Positions 26,527-37,564 of a stretch of DNA of 64,000 nt are shown one piece after another; position 1 is the stretch's first letter, and every line of letters begins with the position of its first letter. The notes under the pieces were generated by a model that ran no database searches, was not told where the DNA came from, and saw only the letters and a program-made list of their open reading frames with translations. The stretch is from contig NZ_CDCA01000050.1 of assembly GCF_000820185.1 (NCBI RefSeq), forward strand, positions 24,869 to 88,868, given 5' to 3'. Position numbers and translations under genes: made by a program. The DNA is from Aeromonas tecta. Its GTDB lineage: Bacteria; Pseudomonadota; Gammaproteobacteria; Enterobacterales; Aeromonadaceae.

Positions 26527-28086
26527 TCAGGATTTATCCTTGGTTGCCTTCGTCTCCTTGGCTGGCTTGTCCTGGGCCTTCTTGTTTGTCTCTTCCTGCT
26601 GCTTGATGGCGTCTGTGACCTTCTGCTTGAGCGCCAGCTGCTCCATCACCAGCTTGTAGGCGATGTAGTACTTGTAGATATTGCCGACATAGGTGACGGT
26701 TTCCGGGCCTATTTTCTCCGCCGCCACGTACTCGACGTTATGGAACCAGACATTGGGATCCATCCCTCGCTTCTGGGTTTCGGTGCGCAAGCGCGCCACC
26801 CTGGCGGGACCGGCATTGTAGGAGGCGAATGAGAACAGCGCCTTGTCGAGGGGGGTCATGGGCTCGTCGGCATAGTAGTGATCTATCATCCAGCGCATGT
26901 ATTTGACGCCGCCGTGGATATTGGGCTCGATCTGGCGGATGTCACCCACCTTCAAGCCTTTACCGGTGGCAGGCATGATCTGCATGATGCCGATGGCGCC
27001 GACGTGGCTGCGGGCCTTCTGGTTGAGGGCCGACTCCTGATAGCCCTGCGCCGCCACCAGCAGCCAGTCCACGTCGTATTTCTCGCCGTATTCACGAAAC
27101 AGCTCGACCACCTGCAGGAACTTCTTGCGCTCGGCGTCGGCGGCGGCACTCTTGACGAATTTGTTCTGCTTGAGATAGCGGGCAAGGATGGCCTCACCGG
27201 TCGCCTTGCCCCGCAGGGCCGCGATTTGCTCGTTGAGTATGGCGAGTAGTTGGGTGCTCTCCTTTCGCACCGCCCAGGCGATCACGCCCCCATCGCGAAA
27301 CACGGGCTCTTCGTGGATCTGGATGGCGGGAAAGATCTTCTTCCAGAAACGGGCCTTGTGTTCATCCATGACGATGAAGGGCAGTAAACCGGCGTTGACC
27401 ATTTCCACCAGATCTTCATCCTCCAGCACCTCGGAGGCGGGCTTGATGTCGATGAGGGGCTCACCTGCTGCCTTGCGAGCCTCGTTATAGGCCACCAGGC
27501 TCTCGTAGTAGCTGGACGACGGCCTGACATAGACGCTCTGGCCACCGAGATCCGCGGCGCTCTCCACCTTGGGGGAGTGGGGGCCCGAGATCAGCAGCTC
27601 GCGCACATTTTCGATCAGGGGTGCGCTGAACTCTACCCCCTGCTGTTTGCGCTTGTCGGTGATGGTGAGGTTGGCGGCGGCGATGTCGCCTTTACCCGCG
27701 AGCAGGGCGGGCAGCAGGGCCTCGCGAGCCACCGGGATGAAGACGAAGTGCAGCTTGAGGTTGCGCTTGATGGCCTTGTCTTTGCGCAGCTGTTCGTTGA
27801 GGCGCTTTTCCACCTGCATGAAGGCGTCGTAGGTGACACCTCGTTGTACGCCCTTGTAGATGAAGTAGCCGGTCTTGTTGTAGGTGGTCAGCACCCGGAT
27901 GGCCCGTCGCTCCAGCATGGCATCGAGATCCCCCAGCATGGGTTTGGAGAGCTCATCGCTGGCGAAGACCAGGGCACTGCGTTCCTCTTCTTCCTTGTTG
28001 GCGGTTGTCTGTTTGTCTGCTTCGGCACTCCAGGCCGGGTTCAGGGAGCAGAACAGCCAGATCATGACAATCCATAAGCGTTTCAT
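26527..28086 (-). CDS. MltF-like lytic transglycosylase with substrate-binding-like domain
   Basis: Predicted exported murein lytic transglycosylase of 519 aa. Signal sequence at 1-21 (LWIVMIWLFCSLNPAWSA). A type-3 solute-binding-like domain follows at about 45-290, then an SLT catalytic domain at about 305-440 with catalytic Glu in QESALN, the GAIGIMQIMPATG motif and FASYNAGPARV. The lysine-rich tail is low-complexity. The architecture is that of MltF, but the sequence differs enough from E. coli MltF that no symbol is given. The ATG at 28086, with GAGG upstream, is preferred over a GTG three codons earlier. Confidence 0.85.
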   Translation of the reverse strand: MKRLWIVMIWLFCSLNPAWSAEADKQTTANKEEEERSALVFASDELSKPMLGDLDAMLERRAIRVLTTYNKTGYFIYKGVQRGVTYDAFMQVEKRLNEQLRKDKAIKRNLKLHFVFIPVAREALLPALLAGKGDIAAANLTITDKRKQQGVEFSAPLIENVRELLISGPHSPKVESAADLGGQSVYVRPSSSYYESLVAYNEARKAAGEPLIDIKPASEVLEDEDLVEMVNAGLLPFIVMDEHKARFWKKIFPAIQIHEEPVFRDGGVIAWAVRKESTQLLAILNEQIAALRGKATGEAILARYLKQNKFVKSAAADAERKKFLQVVELFREYGEKYDVDWLLVAAQGYQESALNQKARSHVGAIGIMQIMPATGKGLKVGDIRQIEPNIHGGVKYMRWMIDHYYADEPMTPLDKALFSFASYNAGPARVARLRTETQKRGMDPNVWFHNVEYVAAEKIGPETVTYVGNIYKYYIAYKLVMEQLALKQKVTDAIKQQEETNKKAQDKPAKETKATKDKS

Positions 28087-28218
28087 AACGTACACCTCAC
28101 TCGTTTTATAGAGTGTAAGCGGCGCCTCGGGGGCTATTTAGCTTATTGGGTTTGATAGGAAAAGGTCGATAGCACGATTTCCACTATTCGAAAATGGGCG
28201 CTCGATGACCTGCACATA

Positions 28219-28244
28219 TGAAAAAAGGAGCCCGCAGGCTCCTC
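28219..28244 (-). terminator. Terminator of ybjL
   Basis: On the minus strand AGGAGCC-TGCG-GGCTCCT is followed by TTTTT, 25 bp after the ybjL stop. Confidence 0.9.
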
Positions 28245-28268
28245 TTGTCGTCAGGGGTAGTGGCTTGG

Positions 28269-29954
28269 CTAGAACCAGAAACCGATGATGAAGGAGCCCG
28301 CCAGGGTCAGCATGACGTTGGCCACGGCGTAGGTGCCCGCATAGCCCAGTGCCGGGATGGAGCTGTTGGCGGCCTCGTTGACCACGTCCATGGCCGGGGC
28401 GCAGGTGCGGGCACCGGTGATGGCCCCGAGCAGTAGCGCTGGATTCATCTTCAGTACCCAGACCCCGAACAGGTAACCCACCAGCACCGGCAGGGTGGTG
28501 ACCAGCATGCCGGAGAAGAGCACCACCATACCGACTTCGCTCAGGTGATCCAGGATGCCGCCACCGGCCTTGAGACCAGTGCTGACCATGAACACGGCGA
28601 GGCCGAGATCCTTGGCAAGGCGCAGGGCGCCTGGCGGCACGTAACCGACCGTGGGGTGGTTGGCCCGCAGGTAGCCCATCAGGATCCCCGCCAGCAGCAG
28701 GCCGACGGCGTTGCCGAGGCCGAACTCTATCTGGCCAAACACTAGGGAGACGGAGCCTATCAGCAGACCCAGCACGAAGAAGGTGGTGAAGGCCACCAGA
28801 TCCGTGGTCTGGCTGTGGATGCTGATAAAGCCAATCTTGTTGGCCAACAGCTTGACCCGCTGCTTCTCGCCGCTGATCTGCAGCACGTCGCCTTTTTGCA
28901 GCATGATGTTGCGATCAAACGGCATCTCGATCTGGGAGCGCACCACCCGGTTGAGGAAGCAGCCCTTCTCGGTAAGGTTGAGTTCCACCAGATGGCGGCC
29001 GACCACGGAGTCGTTCTTCACCACTATCTCTTCGGTGACGATCTGCAAGTCCAGCAGGTTGCGGTCGAACACCTCTTTGCCGTTGCGATAGTTGACGTCG
29101 AGCTTCTCGTGACTCTCCGGATAGCCAACCAGCGCTATCTCATCCCCTTCCTGGATGATGGCGTCACCGTCGGGGCTTGCCAGAATGCCGTTGCGGCGAA
29201 TGCGCTCCACGTAGCAGCCGGTGTGGGGATAGATGCCGGTTTCCCGCAGGGTACGCCCGCCAATCCAGGCGGCGAGCTCGGGGCCAACCCGGTAGGCGCG
29301 GATGATGGGCAAGTAGGTCTTGCGGCTCTCGTTGTCAGACAGTCCCCGCTCGCGGGCTATCTTCTGGGCCTCGGTGCTGAGGTCCAGCCGCGCCAGCGCG
29401 GGCAGGTAGCGCACCACCAGCATCAGGCCGACCAGACCCACCAGGTAGGTCAACGCATAGCCGATGCCCATGTTGTCGAGTACCGACTGCATGTCGGTCT
29501 GGTGAGGGAGGTTGAGCAGGCCGCTGCGCAAGGCATCCTGCGCCCCGACCAACGCCGGGGTCGAGGTGAGCGAACCCGCCAGGATCCCCGCCGCCATACC
29601 GGGCCCAAGATTGAAGAACTTGGCGAGTCCCACCGTCAGCAGCAGTGCGGTCAGCAATATCACCAGGGTGAGGGTGATGTAGTGGATGCCGTCGCGCAGG
29701 AAGACGCTGAAGAAGTGGGGACCGGCCTCGATGCCGACGCAGAAGATGAACAGCATGAAGCCGACGTTTTCTGTGGTAGCGGAGAACTCGAAGCCCATCT
29801 GGCCGAACAACAGGGCGGTAAAGAGTACGCCTATGGTGTTGCCAATCTGGAAGTTGCCGAGGCGTACCTTGCCCAGCAGCAGGCCGAAAGCCAGTACCAC
29901 GAACAGCAGCAGGGAGTCGCTTTGATGTAGCAGTGTCACGAAATCTATGGTCAT
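28269..29954 (-). CDS. ybjL: YbjL-type aspartate:alanine exchanger family transporter
   Basis: Inner-membrane protein of 561 aa, the same length as E. coli YbjL and collinear with it. The two membrane halves carry AspT-type segments ([35 protein letters not shown]) and flank two cytoplasmic TrkA-C (RCK_C) domains around residues 205-370 ([27 protein letters not shown]). The substrate is unproven; relatives exchange aspartate or other dicarboxylates. The start at 29954 is chosen for length agreement, although no strong ribosome site precedes it or a further ATG at 30005. Confidence 0.92.
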   Translation of the reverse strand: MTIDFVTLLHQSDSLLLFVVLAFGLLLGKVRLGNFQIGNTIGVLFTALLFGQMGFEFSATTENVGFMLFIFCVGIEAGPHFFSVFLRDGIHYITLTLVILLTALLLTVGLAKFFNLGPGMAAGILAGSLTSTPALVGAQDALRSGLLNLPHQTDMQSVLDNMGIGYALTYLVGLVGLMLVVRYLPALARLDLSTEAQKIARERGLSDNESRKTYLPIIRAYRVGPELAAWIGGRTLRETGIYPHTGCYVERIRRNGILASPDGDAIIQEGDEIALVGYPESHEKLDVNYRNGKEVFDRNLLDLQIVTEEIVVKNDSVVGRHLVELNLTEKGCFLNRVVRSQIEMPFDRNIMLQKGDVLQISGEKQRVKLLANKIGFISIHSQTTDLVAFTTFFVLGLLIGSVSLVFGQIEFGLGNAVGLLLAGILMGYLRANHPTVGYVPPGALRLAKDLGLAVFMVSTGLKAGGGILDHLSEVGMVVLFSGMLVTTLPVLVGYLFGVWVLKMNPALLLGAITGARTCAPAMDVVNEAANSSIPALGYAGTYAVANVMLTLAGSFIIGFWF

Positions 29955-30727
29955 GCCCGGAAAAACCGAGGAAAAAAGTGGGGCCGATATTGTGCCGTAT
30001 CCCATGACAAGAAAGAAGCGTCAAAGCGGATTAATAGGCAGTTAAGTGGCCCTCTTCCCATCGGTGGGGCGAGATGCTGGGGGGGGAGAGCTGAAATACC
30101 TCATGTTCACGCTGCCAATCTCGTTGTCAATTAGTGATTTATGCTATCCAGAGGGAAGGGCGTGGCGCCCCTGTGGACAATTTATTACCTGCTGTCAGGG
30201 GCACAACTGAGCATGCTTTTCAGCATATTTGACTGGGGTGAAAAGGGGGCAAGCCGAGCTCGCTCGGCACTTCAGTGAAGGAGATGACCCATGGCGTGTG
30301 GCATAGGGAAAAAAGATCCCGACAAGGGCGGCGCAGTACCAGGGTTGAGCCCATTTAGGGGGGATCGCAAAAACAGGAGAAAATGGGGAAGAGAGACGCA
30401 GCTGATGCCGAAGCAGGAGGACAGGCTGCCAGGCTAGGCTGCCACTGGCTTTGGCACACTTACCCACAGAAACTGTGGATAACCCTGTTCATGAAACTTG
30501 GCGATCAGCCTGCAGGCCGCGCCAATGCTGGGATGCAAGCGCTGTTCAAAAAATACCGGAAGAAAAATGTTTCTATAAAAATCATATAGTTATACGCAGC
30601 AGAACAAAACGCTGCTGGCCAGGAGATGGGAATGAAATGAGGAGGTTACCGCGAGAGGCGGCTTGTGCATTAAAATCGGCAGAGGAAAGCACTAAAGTGG
30701 ATAACTTGCACCGAGATGGTGAGGAAT
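29955..30727. other. Intergenic region with DnaA-box-like motifs
   Basis: About 770 bp without a credible gene; the small frames here lack family resemblance and ribosome sites. It contains several 9-mers close to the DnaA box TTATCCACA: TGTGGACAA at 30172-30180, the inverted pair TTACCCACA (30460-30468) and TGTGGATAA (30474-30482), and AGTGGATAA at 30696-30704. Functional meaning is unproven. Confidence 0.5.
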
Positions 30728-30803
30728 TGGCTCCCCCGACTGGACTTGAACCAGTGACATACGGATTAACAGTCCGCCGTTCTACCGACTGAACTACGGG
30801 GGA
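30728..30803 (-). tRNA. tRNA-Asn (anticodon GTT)
   Basis: The minus strand folds as a 76-nt cloverleaf including the encoded CCA: acceptor TCCCCCG / CGGGGGA, D arm GTTC..GAAC, anticodon loop CTGTTAA with GTT, and T arm CTGGTTCAAGTCCAG. Nearly identical to E. coli tRNA-Asn except for acceptor-stem substitutions. Single copy in the window. Confidence 0.97.
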
Positions 30804-30938
30804 ACATCAGGCAAGGAGACGCACTATACAGAGCTCGCTTTTCGGGGTCAATAGCTGCTTGGCCAGAGAGAGTGGATACCCAGGCCACCCCAAGTCGGAG
30901 TACACTTGCCTCTTGCCGTTTTTTTGCCGGGAGTCGTC

Positions 30939-32951
30939 ATGAGCAAGTTATTCCAGTTGGTCAGCCAGTTTCAACCCGCGGGGGATCAGCCAGAGGCGAT
31001 CACCCGGCTGCTTGATGGCATCGAGTCCGGGCTCGCCCATCAGACTCTGCTCGGGGTCACCGGCTCGGGCAAGACCTTCACCATGGCCAATGTGATAGCG
31101 ACCCTGAACCGGCCCACCATGATACTGGCGCCGAACAAGACGCTGGCTGCCCAGCTCTATGGTGAGATGAAGGAGTTCTTCCCCGAGAACTCGGTGGAAT
31201 ATTTCGTCTCCTATTACGACTACTACCAGCCGGAAGCCTATGTGCCGACCACGGACACCTTCATCGAGAAGGATGCCTCCATCAACGATCACATCGAGCA
31301 GATGCGGCTGTCGGCCACCAAGGCGCTGCTGGAGCGACGCGACGTGGTGATCGTTGCCTCGGTCTCGGCCATCTATGGCCTGGGGGATCCCCAAGCCTAT
31401 CTCAGCATGATGCTGCACCTGAAAGTCGGCGATATCATCAACCAGCGGGATATCCTGCGTCGCCTCGCCGAGCTGCAATACACCCGCAACGACATGGCGT
31501 TCCAGCGCGGCACCTTCCGGGTACGGGGGGAGGTGATCGACATCTATCCGGCGGAGTCGGACAAGCTGGCCCTGCGGGTGGAGCTGTTTGACGAGGAGGT
31601 GGAGCGGCTCTCCCAGTTCGATCCCCTTACCGGTGCCATCGAGCAGACGGTGGTGCGCTACACCATCTACCCCAAGACCCACTACGCGACCCCGCGCGAG
31701 ACCATCCTCGGTGCTATCGATCACATCAAGGAGGAGCTCAAGGGGCGGCGTGAGCAGTTGCTCTCCCTCAACAAGCTGGTAGAGGAGCAGCGCATCAGTC
31801 AGCGTACCCAGTTCGACATCGAGATGATGCAGGAGCTGGGCTATTGCTCCGGCATCGAGAACTACAGCCGCTACTTGTCGGGGCGCGCTCCCGGCGAGCC
31901 GCCACCCACCCTGTTTGATTACCTGCCGGGGGATGGTCTGCTCATCATCGACGAATCCCACGTCACGGTGCCGCAGATCGGCGCCATGTTCAAAGGAGAC
32001 CGCTCCCGCAAGGAGACCCTGGTGGAGTACGGTTTCCGGCTTCCCTCGGCGCTCGATAACCGGCCGCTGAAATTCGATGAATTTGAAGCCCTGATGCCGC
32101 AGACGGTGTTCGTCTCGGCCACCCCAGGCCCTTACGAGCTGGAAAAATCTGGCGGCGACGTGGTGCAGCAGGTGGTGCGGCCGACCGGTCTGCTCGATCC
32201 GGAGATCGAGGTGCGCCCGGTCAGCACCCAGGTGGACGATCTGCTGTCCGAGATCCGGCTGCGGGTCGCGGTGGAGGAGCGGGTGCTGGTCACCACCCTC
32301 ACCAAGCGGATGGCAGAGGACTTGACCGAATACCTGGCGGATCACGACGTGCGGGTGCGGTATCTGCACTCGGACATCGATACCGTCGAGCGGGTGGAGA
32401 TCATTCGCGACTTGCGGCTCGGCAAGTTCGACGTGTTGGTGGGCATCAACCTGCTGCGCGAAGGGCTCGACATGCCGGAGGTCTCCCTGGTGGCCATCCT
32501 GGATGCAGATAAGGAGGGTTTCCTGCGTTCCACCCGCTCCCTCATCCAGACCATAGGTCGTGCCGCCCGTAACCTCAATGGACGGGTTATTCTCTATGGG
32601 GATCGCATCACCAACTCCATGCAGGTCGCCATCGAAGAGACCGAGCGGCGCCGCGCTCTGCAGCATGCCTATAACCTAGAGCACGGCATCACTCCCAAGG
32701 GCCTCAACAAGGCGGTGGGGGACATGATGGACATGGGCGGTAGTCGCAGCGCCGGCAAGACGGGCAAAGGGAGTCGCAAGGCGGCGGAGCCGCAAGGGGA
32801 ATACCATCTGCGTTCTGCCAGCGAGATCGCCAAGGAGATCAAACGGATGGAAGAGCAAATGTACCAGCATGCACGGGATCTGGAGTTCGAGCAGGCGGCG
32901 GCCATGCGCGATCAGATCCAGCGGTTGCGCAGCGAGTTGATCGAGAGTTGA
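30939..32951 (+). CDS. uvrB: Excinuclease ABC subunit UvrB
   Basis: DNA-damage verification helicase of nucleotide excision repair, loaded by UvrA and nicking with UvrC. 670 aa (E. coli 673). Walker A GVTGSGKT at 39-46, beta-hairpin region [16 protein letters not shown]-like DESHV, helicase motif QTIGRAARN, and a C-terminal UVR domain ([21 protein letters not shown]). The ATG at 30939 ([21 protein letters not shown]) matches the family start. No full LexA box is visible upstream, only a CTGTATAG half near 30825. Confidence 0.97.
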   Translation: MSKLFQLVSQFQPAGDQPEAITRLLDGIESGLAHQTLLGVTGSGKTFTMANVIATLNRPTMILAPNKTLAAQLYGEMKEFFPENSVEYFVSYYDYYQPEAYVPTTDTFIEKDASINDHIEQMRLSATKALLERRDVVIVASVSAIYGLGDPQAYLSMMLHLKVGDIINQRDILRRLAELQYTRNDMAFQRGTFRVRGEVIDIYPAESDKLALRVELFDEEVERLSQFDPLTGAIEQTVVRYTIYPKTHYATPRETILGAIDHIKEELKGRREQLLSLNKLVEEQRISQRTQFDIEMMQELGYCSGIENYSRYLSGRAPGEPPPTLFDYLPGDGLLIIDESHVTVPQIGAMFKGDRSRKETLVEYGFRLPSALDNRPLKFDEFEALMPQTVFVSATPGPYELEKSGGDVVQQVVRPTGLLDPEIEVRPVSTQVDDLLSEIRLRVAVEERVLVTTLTKRMAEDLTEYLADHDVRVRYLHSDIDTVERVEIIRDLRLGKFDVLVGINLLREGLDMPEVSLVAILDADKEGFLRSTRSLIQTIGRAARNLNGRVILYGDRITNSMQVAIEETERRRALQHAYNLEHGITPKGLNKAVGDMMDMGGSRSAGKTGKGSRKAAEPQGEYHLRSASEIAKEIKRMEEQMYQHARDLEFEQAAAMRDQIQRLRSELIES

Positions 32952-33220
32952 ACAACAAAAAACCGAGCGGCAAGCGCTGGCTCATCTGGCGGCGGCTGCG
33001 CCGCCTTTACTTCGGCTTTCGCCATCCCGCCACCCCCTGGTGGGCCAAGGGGCTGGTGATCTTAATCCTGCTCTACGGCATCAGCCCGGTGGACCTTATC
33101 CCGGACGTGGTGCCCATCTTTGGCTGGTTCGATGACATCAGCTTGCTGCTGGTCCTGCTCTGGGGCTGGGAGTCTTGCCTGCCTGCGGCGGTCAGGCAAG
33201 GATTGGATGCGCTGGAATAA
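32948..33220 (+). CDS. DUF1232 (YkvA family) small membrane protein
   Basis: 90 aa. The conserved core [35 protein letters not shown] holds the YkvA-type SPIDLIPD motif, one or two hydrophobic segments and a very basic N terminus. Function unknown. The only in-frame start found is TTG at 32948, which overlaps the uvrB stop, so expression probably depends on translation of uvrB. Confidence 0.8.
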   Translation: MNNKKPSGKRWLIWRRLRRLYFGFRHPATPWWAKGLVILILLYGISPVDLIPDVVPIFGWFDDISLLLVLLWGWESCLPAAVRQGLDALE

Positions 33221-33320
33221 GGGCGCTGTTTCCCTCTGATGCATCCTTTGTTGCCGGGAGATGGCGCCATGCAAGGCATTGGCGTAGACTCCACGCCGTT
33301 CACTTCATGGGTATGAAAAA

Positions 33321-33974
33321 ATGGATCTGATCCTGTTTGCAGTAGATTTTATTCTGCACGTCGACGTGCATCTGAAAGAGCTTTTTGAACACTATGGGGT
33401 CTGGGTTTACGCCATCTTGTTCCTCATTATCTTCTGTGAAACCGGCCTGGTGGTGACCCCCTTCCTGCCTGGCGACTCACTGTTGTTTGCCGCCGGTGCA
33501 CTCACCGTGGGCAGCGTGCTGGATGTACACACCCTGGCTGCCGTGTTGATCGTGGCGGCGGTGCTTGGCAACGTGGTGAACTACACCATAGGGCACTTCT
33601 TCGGGGACCAGCTGTTTCGTAATCCGGATTCGAAGATCTTCCGCCGCGATTATCTGGTCAAGACCCACGCCTTCTATGCCAAACATGGTGGCAAGACCAT
33701 CATCATCACCCGTTTCTTGCCCATAGTGCGCACCTTCGCCCCCTTCGTGGCCGGCATGGGCGCCATGACCTACCCGCGCTTCCTGGCGTTCAACCTGATT
33801 GGCGGGCTGCTATGGGTACTCTCCTTCGTCTATGCGGGCCATTTTTTCGGCAACCTGCCGGTGGTGCGCCATAACTTCACCTTGCTCATCTTCGGCATCA
33901 TCGCGGTGTCACTGCTGCCCATGATCATCGGGATGATCAAGGCTCGGCGCAGTGGCGGCAAAACCGCCCCTTGA
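33321..33974 (+). CDS. dedA: DedA family inner-membrane protein
   Basis: 217 aa, close to E. coli DedA (219 aa) throughout. The core [24 protein letters not shown] and the second motif [20 protein letters not shown] are DedA signatures, with several TM and re-entrant segments. The DedA superfamily is implicated in undecaprenyl-phosphate or phospholipid flipping and envelope homeostasis; the role of DedA itself is less defined. Own terminator downstream. Confidence 0.95.
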   Translation: MDLILFAVDFILHVDVHLKELFEHYGVWVYAILFLIIFCETGLVVTPFLPGDSLLFAAGALTVGSVLDVHTLAAVLIVAAVLGNVVNYTIGHFFGDQLFRNPDSKIFRRDYLVKTHAFYAKHGGKTIIITRFLPIVRTFAPFVAGMGAMTYPRFLAFNLIGGLLWVLSFVYAGHFFGNLPVVRHNFTLLIFGIIAVSLLPMIIGMIKARRSGGKTAP

Positions 33975-33989
33975 AACGAAGCGATAGGT

Positions 33990-34016
33990 AAAAAGGGAGC
34001 CAGTGGCTCCCTTTTT
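33990..34016. terminator. Bidirectional terminator between dedA and dsbB
   Basis: Perfect 12-bp stem AAAAAGGGAGCC-AGT-GGCTCCCTTTTT provides a T-run in both directions between two convergent genes. Confidence 0.93.
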
Positions 34017-34034
34017 GTTGCGTGCTCGTCAGCA

Positions 34035-34556
34035 TCAGTTGCAGCAGCGGCCCTTGACCAGGTTGCCAACGGCGACCACCACGAACACCAGCAGGTAGGC
34101 GGCGAAGATGGCGACCAGCCACTGAGGCATGGAGAAGCTGAGGAACTGCCAGGTGATCTCGCTGCAGTCGCCATCTGGGAAGAACAACCAGGGGACCCAC
34201 TGATCGAGCGGCGCCCAGCTCGGGAAATCCGCATAGGGACTGCAGACGTTGAACGGGGAGGGGTTGACCTGATAATCCACATGCTGCAAGGCCAGTTGCA
34301 GACCGCGGAAGGCACTGTAGCCCCAGAGCAACAGGGCGCTCCAGCGCAGGTACCACTTCTGGGGCGCCACCATGCCGAGCAGGCCAGCCGCGATCACCCC
34401 CAGGATGGCGATCCGCTCATAGATGCACATGACACAGGGGTGCAAGCCCAATACATGCTGGAAGAAGAGGGCGCACAGTTCGAGGAACAGGGCGGAGGCT
34501 GCCAGTAGCCCCCACGCCAGCCGATGGCTGGCAATACGACGCAGAAACTCGATCAT
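34035..34556 (-). CDS. dsbB: Disulfide bond formation protein DsbB
   Basis: Inner-membrane quinone reductase that reoxidises periplasmic DsbA. 173 aa with four TM segments and both catalytic cysteine pairs: Cys41-Cys44 (CVMC) in the first periplasmic loop and Cys105/Cys131 in the second. Length and spacing match E. coli DsbB. The downstream-of-nhaB order dsbB-nhaB-fadR is shared with enterics. Confidence 0.96.
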   Translation of the reverse strand: MIEFLRRIASHRLAWGLLAASALFLELCALFFQHVLGLHPCVMCIYERIAILGVIAAGLLGMVAPQKWYLRWSALLLWGYSAFRGLQLALQHVDYQVNPSPFNVCSPYADFPSWAPLDQWVPWLFFPDGDCSEITWQFLSFSMPQWLVAIFAAYLLVFVVVAVGNLVKGRCCN

Positions 34557-34610
34557 CTGATTGATCTCACAGAGAAAATAGTGGCTGAATTAGAGCAGAG
34601 CAGGGCATAA

Positions 34611-34637
34611 AAGGAAAGGGCCCTCATGGGCCCTTTC
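34611..34637 (-). terminator. Terminator of nhaB
   Basis: 10-bp stem GAAAGGGCCC-ATGA-GGGCCCTTTC on the minus strand followed by CTTTTA, directly after the nhaB stop codon. Confidence 0.85.
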
Positions 34638-34641
34638 ATCA

Positions 34642-36216
34642 TCAATGTGTCGCCGGAACCAGAGTGGGTACGGCGCCGCTCTGTATCAGCCAGCCTGCCT
34701 GATAGAACCACTCGGTGGCAGGCGCCAGCAGTTGCTCTACCGCGAAGAAACCCATCAGACCCAGCACTATGGTGTAGGGCAGCGCCATCCATACCATGCG
34801 GCCATAAGAGAGCCGTAGCAAGGGGGCAAGGGCCGAGGTCAGCATGAACAGGAAGGCGGCCTGGCCGTTGGGGGTGGCGACCGAGGGCAGGTTGGTGCCG
34901 GTGTTGATGGCCACGGCCAGCAGATCGAAATGTTCACGGCTGATGGCGCCGTTGAGCAGCGCCGTCTTCACCTCGTTGATGTAGACGGTGCCGACGAAGA
35001 CGTTGTCGCTCACCATGGAGAGCAGGCCGTTGGCCACATAGAAGAGGGCGAGCTGATCCTCTGGTTTGGCGGCCAGCACCCACTGGATCACCGGTTTGAA
35101 CAGCTGCTGATCGATGATCACCGCCACTATGCTGAAGAAGACGGTGAGCAGGGCGGTGAAGGGCAGTGCCTCATGGAAGGCCTTGCCGAGGGCATGCTCC
35201 TCGGTGACGCCGGTAAAGGAGGTGGCCAGCACGATGACGGTCAGCCCGATCAAGCCGACGGCGGCCAAGTGCAGGGCCAGCCCGGTGATGAGCCAGATGG
35301 CGATCAGGGCCTGGACGATCAGCTTGGCCTTCTCTTGCGGGGAACGCTGGGCATCTTCGTCACGATCGTAGGCTTCCATGATGCGGCGTACAGGCTCGGG
35401 CAACTTGGTGCCATAACCGAACCAGCGGCACTTCTCCACCAGAATGCAGGTGAGCAGACCACAAAGGAAGACCGGGATGGTGACCGGCGCCATGCGAATG
35501 GCGAATTCGCCGAAATGCCAGCCCGCCTGCTCGCCGATGATGAGGTTCTGTGGTTCACCCACCAGGGTGCAGACACCTCCCAGCGCGGTACCGATGGCGG
35601 CGTGCATCATCAGGCTGCGCAGGAAGGCGCGAAACTCATTCAGGTGCTGGCGGGTCGGTTCATCGATGCCATCGTCGTCATCCTGAGGATTGCCGAGCTC
35701 ATCATTCGAGGAGACTCGGTGGTAAATGGCATAAAAACCGGTGGCGACGCTGATAACCACGGCTATCACAGTGAGTGCGTCGAGGAAGGCAGATAAAAAT
35801 GCTGATACCAGGCAAAATGCCAGCGAAAGTAGCGTCTTGGAATGGATGCGGATCAGCATCTTGGTGAAGACAAAGAGCAGCAGCTGCTTCATGAAGTAGA
35901 TGCCGGCCACCATGAACACCAGCAGCAGCAGCACCTCTATATTGGCAACCAATTCATGCTTGATTTGATTGGCCGAGGTCATGCCTATCAGGACGGCCTC
36001 GATGGCCAGCAGACCACCGGGTTGCAACGGGTAGCACTTGAGCGCCATGGCGAGGGTGAAGATGAACTCGACGACCAGCAACCAGCCCGCCAGGAAGGGA
36101 TCATAGTGGAAGGCGATCGGGTTGATCAGCAGGAATGCAACGATGGCAAGCTTGTACCACTGAGGGGCATTGCCCAAAAAGTTCTTCGCAAAAGCGCGCC
36201 CTAAGCTGATTGGCAT
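34642..36216 (-). CDS. nhaB: Na+/H+ antiporter NhaB
   Basis: Polytopic inner-membrane sodium/proton antiporter, 524 aa (E. coli NhaB 513), collinear over its length: [83 protein letters not shown]. It maintains Na+ and pH homeostasis. Divergent from fadR, as in E. coli. Confidence 0.96.
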   Translation of the reverse strand: MPISLGRAFAKNFLGNAPQWYKLAIVAFLLINPIAFHYDPFLAGWLLVVEFIFTLAMALKCYPLQPGGLLAIEAVLIGMTSANQIKHELVANIEVLLLLVFMVAGIYFMKQLLLFVFTKMLIRIHSKTLLSLAFCLVSAFLSAFLDALTVIAVVISVATGFYAIYHRVSSNDELGNPQDDDDGIDEPTRQHLNEFRAFLRSLMMHAAIGTALGGVCTLVGEPQNLIIGEQAGWHFGEFAIRMAPVTIPVFLCGLLTCILVEKCRWFGYGTKLPEPVRRIMEAYDRDEDAQRSPQEKAKLIVQALIAIWLITGLALHLAAVGLIGLTVIVLATSFTGVTEEHALGKAFHEALPFTALLTVFFSIVAVIIDQQLFKPVIQWVLAAKPEDQLALFYVANGLLSMVSDNVFVGTVYINEVKTALLNGAISREHFDLLAVAINTGTNLPSVATPNGQAAFLFMLTSALAPLLRLSYGRMVWMALPYTIVLGLMGFFAVEQLLAPATEWFYQAGWLIQSGAVPTLVPATH

Positions 36217-36789
36217 AATGGTGGTTCTCTGTTCTGTTGTTGATATCTGCTCTGTGCAGTCGAATTCTTACTCGAACCGAGCGTCAGGATAATCACCCTT
36301 ATCAGATTGATTGCACATGATTTTAATCAAGGGAGCGCTAACTATAAATAACGCTGCGATGCTTGCCCAGACGTGAGGGTCATTTATCACCTTGATGGGG
36401 TGTTGGCTGGCTCTCGTATCTTGGTGTGGGAAAGAGCGGCTACTGTATCGCACCGGATCGGCCTGATAATTAGCCTTTCATTCTCAACACTGTCTCGATT
36501 ATTGAAACAATAGAGAGAGCTTCGTTGCTTGTATCAGGCTATCTATCGCCACCAATCGCCTGTCAGTCAGGGTGAGTGTGGATGGTTCGATTGTTCTAGA
36601 GCGTTGGCGGTGCTTGATGATTACATGGGTAGGAGATGAGGGCTAACGGATCTCAATTGAATAGCAAGAAACATATTTTTAACAAAAACTTCGGGTTTAT
36701 GTGAGCAGAGGACTGACCTTCTGCTTGCCAGCATGTCCGGCTTTGCTATTATTCGTGAGCCTTTTTACGCACTACAACAGAGTCACTAC
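36217..36789. other. Divergent intergenic region nhaB/fadR
   Basis: About 570 bp, visibly more AT-rich than the genes, without a credible reading frame. It should hold the promoters of both genes. The only clear short symmetry is TATTGAAACAATA near 36499-36511. No recognisable FadR-type operator was found. Confidence 0.5.
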
Positions 36790-37503
36790 ATGGTCATAAA
36801 AGCGCAGAGCCCCGCAGGGTTTGCCGAGGAATACATCATCGAGTCCATCTGGAACAATCGCTTTCCTCCTGGATCCATTCTGCCGGCGGAGCGCGAACTG
36901 TCCGAACTGATTGGCGTGACTCGTACCACCTTGCGCGAAGTGCTGCAGCGTCTTGCCCGTGATGGCTGGCTCACCATCCAGCATGGTAAACCAACCAAGG
37001 TCAATAATTTCTGGGAGACCTCAGGTCTGAATATCCTGGAAACCTTGGCCCGTCTCGATCAGGATAAAGTACCGGATCTGGTGGCCCAGCTGCTGTCGGC
37101 CCGTACCAACATCTGCACCATCTTCATTCGTGGCGCCATTCGCAACAACCCGGAGCAGGCAGCCGAGATCCTGCGCGCTGCGCAAGGGGTGGAAAACTCT
37201 CCGGAAGCTTACGCCGAATTCGATTATCGTCTGCATCACCAGCTCTCTTTTGCCTCAGGCAACCCTATCTATGCCTTGATCCTCAACGGTTTCAAGGGGC
37301 TGTATAGCCGCGTCGGGCGCTATTACTTCTCCGACAAGCAAGCGCGTGAGACGGCAGATGCCTATTACAAGACTCTGCTGGGGCTGGCCGAGACCAAGAA
37401 CCACGAAGCCGTGTTCATGACGGTACGTCAGTACGGTATCGAGTCTGGCAAACTGTGGACCCGTTTACGCCAGGATATGCCGAGCAACCTGTGCGATAAC
37501 TGA
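36790..37503 (+). CDS. fadR: Fatty acid metabolism regulator FadR
   Basis: GntR-family acyl-CoA-responsive regulator of fatty acid degradation and synthesis, 237 aa (E. coli 239). The N-terminal winged helix includes [31 protein letters not shown]. The all-helical acyl-CoA-binding domain has motifs such as [18 protein letters not shown]. The ATG at 36790 gives [16 protein letters not shown], the usual FadR N terminus; a longer frame upstream is disregarded. Confidence 0.96.
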   Translation: MVIKAQSPAGFAEEYIIESIWNNRFPPGSILPAERELSELIGVTRTTLREVLQRLARDGWLTIQHGKPTKVNNFWETSGLNILETLARLDQDKVPDLVAQLLSARTNICTIFIRGAIRNNPEQAAEILRAAQGVENSPEAYAEFDYRLHHQLSFASGNPIYALILNGFKGLYSRVGRYYFSDKQARETADAYYKTLLGLAETKNHEAVFMTVRQYGIESGKLWTRLRQDMPSNLCDN

Positions 37504-37518
37504 GTCGTTTCTACAAAG

Positions 37519-37546
37519 AAAAACGCGCCTGATGGCGCGTTTTTTT
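37519..37546. terminator. Terminator between fadR and spoVR
   Basis: Stem AAAAACGCGCC-TGAT-GGCGCGTTTTT with a T-run on the plus strand and an A-run that serves as a T-run for the convergent minus-strand operon. Confidence 0.93.
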
Positions 37547-37564
37547 ATGCTTGTTACTCGCTTA

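Noticed and set aside
30451..30792. Frame ending in a peptide like APPTGLEPVTYGL
   Set aside because: This common spurious peptide is the reverse complement of the tRNA-Asn gene.
30821..30836. LexA box upstream of uvrB
   Set aside because: Only one half (ATACAG) is present; the matching CTGT at the right spacing is missing.
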